NCBI GenBank assembly: GCA_011055585.1
Contig: DRGT01000062.1
Location: 1-5,718 of the forward strand
DNA length: 5,718 bases
Direction of reading: 5' to 3'
Source: Candidatus Nitrosopumilus sp.
Lineage (GTDB): Archaea > Thermoproteota > Nitrososphaeria > Nitrososphaerales > Nitrosopumilaceae
The notes below the pieces were generated by a model. The model made no database searches. It had not been told where the DNA came from and saw only the letters and a list, made by a program, of their open reading frames with translations. This document shows, one piece after another, positions 1 to 4,635 of the stretch. The position numbers and the translations under genes were made by a program. Every line of letters starts with the position of its first letter. Within the stretch, counting starts at the first letter, position 1.

Positions 1-312
1 AACCAAAACTGTATCTACTTTCTCCTTAATTTTTTCAAAAAACAAAGGAACTTCGTTCCATTCATTTTTTGAAATTGATTTTATGCTAGATTTTACGTCT
101 CCTAACAGAATTAATGAATCTGGTTTTGCTTTTTCAATAATTTCTGAAAGCTCGGATATTGTTTCATTAATTGTAGTATTTTTTCCTAAAAAAATATCGT
201 TTGATGCTAGATTTGCCTCAAATCCAATATGCAAATCTGTGACAATGAGATTTCTAGTCTCACCTTCTAAAATTAGGGCGGGTTTTGATGGAATAATTCT
301 AGTTTCAACCAT
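1..312 (-). CDS. Archaeal calcineurin-like metallophosphoesterase (SbcD-related family), 3' end cut by window edge
   Basis: An open frame on the minus strand runs without a stop from an ATG at 312 to the window edge, 104 codons. It carries the first two metal-binding motifs of the metallophosphoesterase fold: TDLHIGFE (residues 25-32; Asp26 and His28 as ligands) and LILLGDVKSS (67-76; Asp72). The spacing and the GDVK form resemble the small archaeal phosphoesterases related to SbcD (MJ0037-like), which usually have about 220-250 residues, so roughly half is missing. The family hydrolyses phosphoesters with two metal ions; the physiological substrate is unknown. The start is supported by a TATA-like element at about 332-340, giving a leaderless transcript. 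It is divergent from the SWIM gene. Fold confidence is high; the specific substrate cannot be stated. Confidence 0.82.
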   Translation of the reverse strand, partial: MVETRIIPSKPALILEGETRNLIVTDLHIGFEANLASNDIFLGKNTTINETISELSEIIEKAKPDSLILLGDVKSSIKSISKNEWNEVPLFFEKIKEKVDTVLV

Positions 313-315
313 CAA

Positions 316-325
316 AAATATACTA
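316..325 (+). promoter_or_regulatory. TATA-like element of the SWIM zinc-finger gene
   Basis: AAATATACTA is centred about 26 bases upstream of the GTG start at 347, which predicts a leaderless mRNA beginning at the GTG. An in-frame TAA at 338-340 rules out a longer protein, which agrees with this start. Confidence 0.5.
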
Positions 326-331
326 CGCATT

Positions 332-340
332 TGAAATTAA
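332..340 (-). promoter_or_regulatory. TATA-like element of the phosphoesterase gene
   Basis: An AATTAATTT-like sequence on the minus strand is centred about 25 bases upstream of the ATG at 312, the archaeal spacing for transcription starting at or next to the start codon. It overlaps the transcribed start region of the divergent plus-strand gene's promoter. Inferred from position and composition only. Confidence 0.4.
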
Positions 341-346
341 TTCCTT

Positions 347-649
347 GTGAAAAAAGAAAATAGCAAAATAGAATCGACCGTTTCGGAAAAGCGAGTAAAA
401 CTACACATCTTTGAGCCAAGTAACCGAAAGATTTGGACTGTGGTTGGTAAGGGAGAAGAATATTGGCTATATCCAGAAATGGAATTTTGTTCTTGTCCTG
501 GGTTTTACTTTGGAAAAATTAACGGAAAAAAAGAGTGCTATCATCTAGAATCTGCTAAATTAGCTGAAAAAGAGAACAAAACTGAGATCATAAAATTCTC
601 AGATGATGAATATAGCGATTTTTTATCAGGATTAATTTCTGATTTGTAA
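347..649 (+). CDS. Small SWIM-type zinc-finger protein
   Basis: The 100-residue protein carries a SWIM zinc-binding signature, CxC-x(n)-CxH: Cys48, Cys50, then Cys64 and His66 (CSC, 13 residues, CYH). SWIM fingers bind DNA or protein partners and occur in transposases, SNF2 helicases and recombination mediators. Here the finger is nearly the whole protein, with a charged N-terminus (1-18), a short beta-like stretch ending in EYWLYPEMEF (38-47), and an acidic C-terminal helix. The start is a GTG: an in-frame TAA lies just upstream at 338-340, there is no in-frame ATG nearby, and a TATA-like element sits about 26 bases before it. No catalytic domain is present. It is probably a nucleic-acid or partner-binding accessory factor; its partner is unknown. 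The motif is clear, the role is not. Confidence 0.8.
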   Translation: MKKENSKIESTVSEKRVKLHIFEPSNRKIWTVVGKGEEYWLYPEMEFCSCPGFYFGKINGKKECYHLESAKLAEKENKTEIIKFSDDEYSDFLSGLISDL

Positions 650-675
650 GAATTCAATTTAAACAAAATCAAGTG

Positions 676-683
676 TTATATTA
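676..683 (+). promoter_or_regulatory. TATA-like element of the DUF6659-like gene
   Basis: TTATATTA is centred at about 680, 26-27 bases before the TTG at 707, predicting a leaderless transcript. This supports the unusual TTG start. Confidence 0.5.
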
Positions 684-706
684 ACGAAAAAAATTTTGTG
701 ATTTAA

Positions 707-1084
707 TTGAAATCACCGCATGAAGTTTTGCGTAAAGTAGCTGAAGAAATCATTGACTTGGATACTAAAATGAGATTTGTTGGAATCATTGATTTGAAAG
801 GTAGTATTGTTGAAGGAATCATGAAAAAAGGAAAAACCTCACTTGAATCACAAAAAGAAGATGAGCATTTTTGCAGGCAAGTTGCTGAAAGACGAAAAAT
901 GAGGACCGAATTTGATAAAAATCTTGGCAAAGTAAGATATGTACATGTTGAACGAGAGAACGTAACTCAATTGGTTGTTTATACTAAAAAAAATACAATT
1001 TTAGTAACCATAGAGCCTGAACTTGACATTAAAAAGAAAATGCAAATTGTTAACAGTATTAAAAAAATAGCTTCTAAAATCTAG
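707..1084 (+). CDS. DUF6659-like thaumarchaeal protein of unknown function
   Basis: The 125-residue protein resembles the DUF6659 family common in ammonia-oxidising archaea. It has an N-terminal helix, then LDTKMRFVGIIDLKGSIVEG (residues 18-37), which looks like a profilin/roadblock-type beta hairpin. A charged helix with RRKMRTEFDKNLGKVRY follows, then a final beta strand pair VTQLVVYTKKNTILVTIEP and a C-terminal helix. No signal peptide, membrane segment or catalytic motif is visible. The start is taken as TTG at 707 because TAA lies in frame at 704-706 and a TATA element sits at leaderless spacing. The next in-frame ATG (codon 23) would remove conserved-looking residues. The following gene begins 30 bp downstream and may be co-transcribed. 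The family assignment is by recall of its pattern; the function is unknown. Confidence 0.75.
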   Translation: MKSPHEVLRKVAEEIIDLDTKMRFVGIIDLKGSIVEGIMKKGKTSLESQKEDEHFCRQVAERRKMRTEFDKNLGKVRYVHVERENVTQLVVYTKKNTILVTIEPELDIKKKMQIVNSIKKIASKI

Positions 1085-1086
1085 AC

Positions 1087-1104
1087 TATAATGGTTTTAG
1101 GAGA
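1087..1104 (+). promoter_or_regulatory. TATA-like element and Shine-Dalgarno before the 83-residue gene
   Basis: TATAA at 1087-1091 lies about 26 bases before the ATG at 1115, so a leaderless transcript could start there. AGGAGA at 1099-1104 is a good Shine-Dalgarno with 10 bases of spacing. The two together suggest the gene can be translated both from a read-through message of the DUF6659-like gene and from its own promoter. Inference from position. Confidence 0.4.
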
Positions 1105-1114
1105 TTAACAAAAC

Positions 1115-1366
1115 ATGGATGAATCAGAATATAATTCTCAGATTGCAAAAATTGCTTCCTTAATGACTGATGATAAATTATCTACAGATGAACAGGACCC
1201 ACAAAAACTGAAAAAATATCATGATTATGCCAAAACAAATTTCAAACTAAACGATGAATCCGCATTGCAACTGGTTTACGAATCATTACTTTACCTAAAA
1301 CTTCAAGTTTCAGATTCGGCTGATCCTTTGCAAGAAGGAGACAAATTTGGAGTAGGTTTTAGTTAG
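1115..1366 (+). CDS. Hypothetical 83-residue acidic protein
   Basis: I do not recognise this protein. It is soluble, with no signal peptide or membrane segment, and rich in Asp, Glu, Lys and Ser. The middle (residues about 28-65) reads as two amphipathic helices, PQKLKKYHDYAKTNF and ESALQLVYESLLYLKLQ; the C-terminal 15 residues look disordered. The start is an ATG with an AGGAGA ribosome-binding site upstream. Codon use matches its neighbours, which supports a real gene. It follows the DUF6659-like gene by 30 bp on the same strand and probably shares a message with it. Its stop is 4 bp from the stop of the convergent gene. It is likely restricted to thaumarchaea, but I cannot verify that here. 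Confidence 0.7.
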   Translation: MDESEYNSQIAKIASLMTDDKLSTDEQDPQKLKKYHDYAKTNFKLNDESALQLVYESLLYLKLQVSDSADPLQEGDKFGVGFS

Positions 1367-1370
1367 TTGT

Positions 1371-1670
1371 TTATTCTAGGGGTATAGTAAACAAGTCTTC
1401 TTTTGAAACTCCTTTCCATAACCCAGTCACATCTACTGACTCAACTTTTTCTATATTGGTAATTTTTTGTATCTTGATATGATCAGGGTTTGGTGGCATC
1501 CAAAGCATTGCCATATAGTCACCAATTGAACCAAGTTTGTCTGGCATTGCAGTGATTATCTTTTCTTTTGAAAATCCTTTTGCTAGTAATGCATTGACTG
1601 ATTTTTCCTGCAGGTCCATTCTTCCATGAGTAAAAAGATAAACATCTTTTTCAAAATCTATTTCTGACAT
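1371..1670 (-). CDS. Hypothetical 99-residue protein
   Basis: I do not recognise a family. The protein is soluble. It has an N-terminal VYLFTHGRMDLQEKSVNALLAKGFSK segment that reads as strand-loop-helix, followed by a central SIGDYMAMLWMPPNPDHIKI stretch with two prolines in a hydrophobic setting, and a C-terminal beta-like IEKVESVDVTGLWKG segment. No metal-binding or catalytic signature stands out; the single His-Gly-Arg motif is not diagnostic. The start is the ATG at 1670, with AT-rich sequence resembling a TATA box about 20-25 bases upstream (1688-1697). It is divergent from atpF, with 90 bp between, and convergent with the 83-residue gene with 4 bp between stops. Codon use fits the surrounding genes, so it is probably real. 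Confidence 0.7.
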   Translation of the reverse strand: MSEIDFEKDVYLFTHGRMDLQEKSVNALLAKGFSKEKIITAMPDKLGSIGDYMAMLWMPPNPDHIKIQKITNIEKVESVDVTGLWKGVSKEDLFTIPLE

Positions 1671-1717
1671 GAATCTTGTAACAAATTAAACTAAATCAAT
1701 CTTTCGTGAACGCATTG

Positions 1718-1749
1718 TTTTCCTAAAAAGGGTTAAATTAGTAGGAAAA
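1718..1749 (+). promoter_or_regulatory. atpF promoter: TATA-like element flanked by an 8-bp inverted repeat
   Basis: GGTTAAATTA (1731-1740) is centred about 25 bases before the ATG at 1761, predicting a leaderless atpF mRNA. It lies between the perfect inverted-repeat arms TTTTCCTA (1718-1725) and TAGGAAAA (1742-1749). The arms lie upstream of the predicted transcription start, so they would act as a DNA operator and not as an RNA hairpin. The repeat is directly visible; its binding by a regulator is inference. Confidence 0.45.
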
Positions 1750-1760
1750 AAACCGCAGTT

Positions 1761-2054
1761 ATGAAAATTGTAACTGTTGGAAGTAAGGCTTTTGTTACAA
1801 GCTTTCAATTAGCCGGAGTTCCAGGTGTTATTTCTGACACTCCTGAAAAAGCATTGGATGAAATCAAAAAACTAACAGATGATTCCGATATTGGACTTGT
1901 GCTAATCAGCGATGATATTTCAGAACCAATTAATGATCAACTAACTTCTCTTCGAACAGAAAAGTCTACTCTAGTATTTGCATTGCCTTCTGTTGGTAGC
2001 AAAAAAGTGGATGTGGATTATAGGGCAATGTTGAAAAAAATTCTTGGCGTCTAA
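1761..2054 (+). CDS. atpF: A-type (V/A-type) ATP synthase subunit F
   Basis: Subunit F sits in the central rotor stalk of the archaeal A1Ao ATP synthase and contacts subunits D and B. The 97-residue length is normal. The sequence shows the family's pattern: an N-terminal strand MKIVTVGSKAF, the FQLAGV motif (15-20), the DIGLVLISDDIS segment (43-54) corresponding to the CheY-like Rossmann core, and the C-terminal PSVGSKKVDVDYRAMLKKILG (76-96), where related proteins have a Pro-Ser-x-Gly turn followed by the helix that couples rotation. The start is ATG with a TATA element at leaderless spacing. No other ATPase subunit is adjacent: the neighbours are an unrelated hypothetical and a dehydrogenase, so it is separated from the main ATPase cluster. 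The identification is firm. Confidence 0.88.
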   Translation: MKIVTVGSKAFVTSFQLAGVPGVISDTPEKALDEIKKLTDDSDIGLVLISDDISEPINDQLTSLRTEKSTLVFALPSVGSKKVDVDYRAMLKKILGV

Positions 2055-2077
2055 CCTCTAAAAAAATTTGAATATTC

Positions 2078-2086
2078 TTTAATATA
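2078..2086 (+). promoter_or_regulatory. TATA-like element of the zinc dehydrogenase gene
   Basis: TTTAATATA is centred about 26 bases upstream of the ATG at 2108, which predicts a leaderless start there and supports this ATG over a TTG six bases upstream. An 8-bp palindrome GAATATTC (2070-2077) directly precedes it, where TFB would bind. Confidence 0.5.
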
Positions 2087-2107
2087 CTCTATGGGCTTGA
2101 TTTGGGC

Positions 2108-3136
2108 ATGAAAGCTGCTTTAGTTAAAAACGACTCTACTATTACTGTAGATGACGTTGAAAAACCGTCATTAGGACCTGGAGATATTCTTGTAAAGATG
2201 GAATCTTGTGGGATTTGTGGTTCAGATCTAGAGAAAGTTTTTGGAAAATATGGTAAACCTTCGAGAAAATTAGGTCATGAACCTGCTGGAATGATTTCTG
2301 AAGTTGGCTCAAAAGTAAAAGATTTCAAAAAAGATGATAGAGTTTTTACACATCACCATGTTCCATGTTATTCATGTCATTTTTGTAATCATGGAAATGA
2401 AACAATGTGCCCAAAATATTATGAGACAAATTTGTCTCCTTGTGGTTTAGCTGAAGAGTATCTCGTTCCTGAATGGAATGTGTCTCATGGTGGTGTACTA
2501 AAAATTTCAGATTCTATGAGTTTTGATGAAGCAGCAATGATTGAACCTCTTGCATGCTGTATAAGGTCATGGCATAAATTCCCTTATAAAAAAGGTGATT
2601 CCGCAGCAATTTTTGGAGTAGGTCCTACCGGAATGATGCATGTTATGCTTGCTAAGGACAAAGGTTTTGAAAAGATTTTTTGTTTGGATGTAAATGACTT
2701 TCGTTTAGAATTTGCTAAAAAGTTTCAAATTACTCAAAGTATAAACTCGAATGATTCTTCTAGAAAAGAAAAAATTCTTCATGAGACCGAAAACAGAGGT
2801 GTTGATGTTGCAATTGTTGCTACTGGGAATCTAAAAGCTCTAGATGATGCAATTGAACTTGTTAGAAAAGGTGGCGCTATAATGATGTTTGGCGTTCCAT
2901 CAGAGGGCGACACAATGAATATTGACATGAGTAAAGTTTACTCTAAAGAAATCACGTTGACGACAAGTTATGCCGCATCTGATTACGATACAAAAGAAGC
3001 CTTGGAATTGATAAAATCATCACGAGCTGATGTAAAGAGTCTGATAACTCACAAATATTCTATTTTAGAAACTCAAAAAGCATTTGATCATGCTCGTGAT
3101 GGGTCTGACGCAATGAAAATTATAATCACCAAATGA
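2108..3136 (+). CDS. Zinc-dependent medium-chain alcohol/polyol dehydrogenase
   Basis: This 342-residue protein has the full medium-chain dehydrogenase layout (threonine/sorbitol dehydrogenase-like, COG1063). The GroES-like catalytic domain has ESCGICGSD (Cys34 as catalytic-zinc ligand) and LGHEPAG (His57, Glu58). A structural zinc site is formed by Cys87, Cys90, Cys93 and Cys101. The nucleotide-binding domain has the glycine-rich GVGPTG, followed by an acidic residue at the end of the second strand (CLDVND), which favours NAD over NADP. The start at MKAALVK is typical of the family; a TTG six bases upstream would add only two residues and is less likely. It would oxidise a secondary alcohol or polyol, or reduce the matching ketone, in the cytoplasm; the substrate cannot be read from sequence. 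An LsrF-like aldolase/thiolase begins 46 bp downstream, suggesting linked metabolism. Confidence 0.88.
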   Translation: MKAALVKNDSTITVDDVEKPSLGPGDILVKMESCGICGSDLEKVFGKYGKPSRKLGHEPAGMISEVGSKVKDFKKDDRVFTHHHVPCYSCHFCNHGNETMCPKYYETNLSPCGLAEEYLVPEWNVSHGGVLKISDSMSFDEAAMIEPLACCIRSWHKFPYKKGDSAAIFGVGPTGMMHVMLAKDKGFEKIFCLDVNDFRLEFAKKFQITQSINSNDSSRKEKILHETENRGVDVAIVATGNLKALDDAIELVRKGGAIMMFGVPSEGDTMNIDMSKVYSKEITLTTSYAASDYDTKEALELIKSSRADVKSLITHKYSILETQKAFDHARDGSDAMKIIITK

Positions 3137-3154
3137 GAAAGGCTTAAGAAAGGC
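3136..3154 (+). promoter_or_regulatory. Possible lsrF-like gene promoter with tandem 8-bp direct repeats
   Basis: AGAAAGGC occurs at 3136-3143 and again at 3147-3154, one helical turn (11 bp) apart, with CTTAAGAA between and over them as a weak TATA candidate about 36 bases before the ATG at 3183. The first copy overlaps the stop codon of the dehydrogenase. The repeats are visible; promoter activity is uncertain. Confidence 0.3.
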
Positions 3155-3182
3155 AATTCGTTTCTTTCAAAATCTAAGAATA

Positions 3183-3968
3183 ATGGACTGGGGATTAAAA
3201 AATAGATTAGCACGAATAATCAAACCTGCAAATAACAGGGCTGTTATGCTTGCAGTTGATCATGGTTACTTTTTGGGTCCTACAGAACAATTAGAAAATC
3301 CAAAACAAACAATCCGACCTTTGCTAAAGTATTGTGACTCTTTAATGGTAACAAGAGGTGTTCTTAGAACATCAGTAGATGCAAACTATCCCGTGCCTGT
3401 GGTGTTACGTGTATCGGGAGGTACTAGTATAATTGGTGAAGATTTGTCAAATGAAGAAATCACCGTCAGTGTTCAAGATGCTATAAGAGTAAATGCTAGC
3501 GCACTTGCAATGTCAATTTTTGTGGGTAGCAAATATGAAAAACAAACAATTGTTAATCTTGGAAATCTTGTAAATGAAGCTGAACAATATGGAATTCCTG
3601 TCTTGGCAGTTACTGCTGTGGGAAAAGATATGGTAAGAGATGCTCGTTATCTTTCATTAGCATGTAGAATTGCAGCAGAACAAGGTGCACACATTGTAAA
3701 GACCTATTATTGTAATGACTTTGAAAAAGTTGTAAACTCTTGTCCTGTTCCAGTAATCATTGCTGGTGGAAAAAAGATTCCAGAACGTGAAGCATTAGAA
3801 CTAACTTACAATGCCATTAAAGCCAGCGCAGTTGGCGTTGATATGGGACGAAATATTTGGCAATCAAATTCACCAGTTGCAATGATAAAAGCAGTGAGGG
3901 CGATAGTTCATGGAAATGCAGATGTTAATCAGGCATATGATTTATTCCAAAAACCTGAAAAAGAATAA
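3183..3968 (+). CDS. lsrF: LsrF-type class I aldolase/thiolase (3-hydroxy-5-phosphonooxypentane-2,4-dione thiolase family)
   Basis: The 261-residue protein closely matches, from memory, bacterial LsrF along its whole length: DWG..RL.RI at the start, VMLAVDHGYFLGPT (21-34), TRGVLR (57-62), VGKDMVRDARY (146-156), IVKTYY (171-176), IAGGKKIPEREALE and GVDMGRNIWQS near the end. Lys173 in IVKTYY aligns with the Schiff-base lysine (Lys203) of E. coli LsrF, so it should be a catalytic TIM barrel of the DhnA/DeoC-like aldolase group. It lacks the roughly 30-residue N-terminal extension of the bacterial enzyme. In E. coli, LsrF moves an acetyl group from the autoinducer-2 breakdown product to CoA; whether that is the archaeal role is doubtful, as no other lsr gene is visible. 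ADH synthase of archaeal aromatic synthesis is a more distant relative. The frame continues past the stop with a Lys/Gln-rich tail. Confidence 0.85.
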   Translation: MDWGLKNRLARIIKPANNRAVMLAVDHGYFLGPTEQLENPKQTIRPLLKYCDSLMVTRGVLRTSVDANYPVPVVLRVSGGTSIIGEDLSNEEITVSVQDAIRVNASALAMSIFVGSKYEKQTIVNLGNLVNEAEQYGIPVLAVTAVGKDMVRDARYLSLACRIAAEQGAHIVKTYYCNDFEKVVNSCPVPVIIAGGKKIPEREALELTYNAIKASAVGVDMGRNIWQSNSPVAMIKAVRAIVHGNADVNQAYDLFQKPEKE

Positions 3969-4073
3969 CCAAAACAAAGCAAACCAAAATCAAAACCACA
4001 AGAACAAAACAAGCCTCAAAATAAACAAAAGAAAACAAAATCCAAAAAAACAGCAAAAGAAAAAGTAATCTAG
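3969..4073 (+). other. A-rich tract, in frame with lsrF after its stop, coding-like Lys/Gln/Pro tail
   Basis: After the TAA at 3966-3968 the same frame stays open for 34 codons to a TAG at 4071-4073 and reads as a low-complexity tail (PKQSKPKSKPQEQNKPQ, then Lys-rich). This could be the remnant of a basic C-terminal tail cut by one nonsense change. It could also be simple A-rich sequence, since one other frame is also open for most of this stretch. On the minus strand the same tract is T-rich and can terminate the NTF2-like gene. Confidence 0.45.
4010..4070 (-). terminator. U-rich termination zone downstream of the NTF2-like gene
   Basis: Read on the minus strand, the sequence just after the stop of the NTF2-like gene contains several runs of T, including runs of five and seven, which is the usual archaeal terminator signal without a stable hairpin. 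Inferred from composition and position. Confidence 0.45.
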
Positions 4074-4092
4074 TTTTAACTAGTTAATTTTT
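4070..4092 (+). terminator. Palindrome followed by T-run, probable terminator of the lsrF-like gene
   Basis: A perfect 12-bp palindrome TTAACTAGTTAA (4076-4087) overlaps the end of the convergent gene. It is followed by a run of T (4088-4092) on the plus strand, with a preceding T4. This suits termination of plus-strand transcripts, but the hairpin would be short and AT-rich. Confidence 0.35.
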
Positions 4093-4487
4093 GAAAGATG
4101 AATATGTGCAATTTTCCAGGATGAATTCTTTATTAGAACAAAAGTTGCCCTTCCTTCAATTGTGATTATTTCACCTGTGAAAGACTTGTTATCTACAACC
4201 ATTCCCTTTTGAAGCAACTCAAACGCAACAATTGCCGTGTCATCAAACACGCTTATTTTGGGATTTTTTATTTGATAATCATAATCTGAAATACTAACAA
4301 ATCTTAATTCTTCTAATACAATTGTTGTTGCAAAATCTTTTAGATCATGTGGGGGAACATCACTGAAACTAGAAAATCTAGTATCGTCTAATTGGATTTC
4401 ACGCAATACTGCCAAGTCCTTGGTTTTTCCTATTTGAAAGAATCTTTCAATTACATTGATTACCTGTTCATTTTCAGACATTGTCAT
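4080..4487 (-). CDS. SnoaL/NTF2-like fold protein (DUF4440-type)
   Basis: The protein (about 135 residues) has the pattern of the small alpha+beta barrel NTF2/SnoaL superfamily. An N-terminal helix ENEQVINVIERFFQIGKTKDLAVLREI is followed by DDTRFSSFSDVPPHDLKDF, the usual short segment before the sheet. Then come long beta strands, including DYQIKNPKISVFDDTAIVAFEL and GRATFVLIKNSSWKIAHIHLS; the closing WKIAHIHLS is a hallmark of this group. Members include ketosteroid isomerase-like enzymes and ligand-binding or oligomerisation domains, so no reaction can be assigned. Three ATGs are possible (4493, 4487, 4481). I chose 4487 because a GAGAGG ribosome-binding site lies about 7 bases upstream and the TATA element at 4508-4517 also predicts transcription starting near it. 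It is divergent from the ilvB leader. Confidence 0.78.
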   Translation of the reverse strand: MTMSENEQVINVIERFFQIGKTKDLAVLREIQLDDTRFSSFSDVPPHDLKDFATTIVLEELRFVSISDYDYQIKNPKISVFDDTAIVAFELLQKGMVVDNKSFTGEIITIEGRATFVLIKNSSWKIAHIHLSKIN

Positions 4488-4507
4488 ATGCATTCCTCTC
4501 GTAATCT

Positions 4508-4517
4508 TTATTAATTA
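4508..4517. promoter_or_regulatory. Shared bidirectional TATA-like element for the NTF2-like gene and the ilvB leader
   Basis: TTATTAATTA is nearly symmetric. Its centre (about 4512-4513) lies about 26 bases from 4487 on the minus strand, the preferred start of the NTF2-like gene. It lies about 26 bases from about 4538 on the plus strand, five bases before the leader-peptide ATG at 4543. One element could therefore direct both divergent transcripts. Prediction from spacing and composition. Confidence 0.45.
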
Positions 4518-4542
4518 TCGTCAATGTTTTAACTTGACCACA

Positions 4543-4605
4543 ATGAATACAATAAACACAGCTGGCGATTTGAGCGTTGTACTGCTAGTTGTTCTAGTAC
4601 TGTAA
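4543..4605 (+). CDS. Putative branched-chain leader peptide of ilvB (20 residues, ends VVLLVVLVL)
   Basis: A short ORF runs from ATG (4543) to TAA (4603-4605), 20 codons, ending 53 bases before the ilvB start. Eleven of the 20 residues are branched-chain amino acids: five valines, five leucines and one isoleucine. The last nine residues before the stop are only Val and Leu (VVLLVVLVL). This is what a ribosome-stalling leader peptide should look like upstream of acetolactate synthase, the gene that bacterial ivbL/ilvL leaders control by sensing charged Val, Leu and Ile tRNAs. Two of its five Leu codons are CTG, while none of the 23 Leu codons I counted in the visible part of ilvB is CTG, so it may sense a scarce tRNA. 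The start lies about 5 bases after a predicted transcription start, fitting near-leaderless translation. The ORF and composition are seen; expression and function are inferred. Confidence 0.75.
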   Translation: MNTINTAGDLSVVLLVVLVL

Positions 4606-4625
4606 AGTGTGGTCCATTTTTAACA

Positions 4626-4635
4626 GTTAAAATTA
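4626..4635 (+). promoter_or_regulatory. Alternative internal TATA-like element for ilvB
   Basis: GTTAAAATTA is centred about 26-28 bases before the ilvB ATG at 4659 and resembles the atpF element GGTTAAATTA. If active, it would give a leaderless ilvB mRNA that bypasses the leader peptide. It is the main competing explanation of this region, or a second unattenuated promoter. Confidence 0.3.

Noticed and set aside
83..334. Plus-strand open frame of 83 codons
   Set aside because: It is the antisense shadow of the minus-strand metallophosphoesterase, whose DLH and GDVK motifs make that strand clearly coding.
703..930. Minus-strand open frame of 75 codons
   Set aside because: It lies opposite the DUF6659-like gene and has no recognisable motif or promoter.
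2102..2107. TTG start two codons upstream for the dehydrogenase
   Set aside because: The ATG at 2108 gives the family-typical MKAALV start and fits the leaderless spacing better.
2091..2111. Mini-ORF MGLIWA before the zinc dehydrogenase, considered as another leader peptide
   Set aside because: It overlaps the dehydrogenase start, lies upstream of the predicted transcription start and has no telling amino acid bias.
3969..4079. Repeat array or CRISPR-like tract
   Set aside because: The A-rich sequence has no regular repeat unit or spacer pattern; it is low-complexity.
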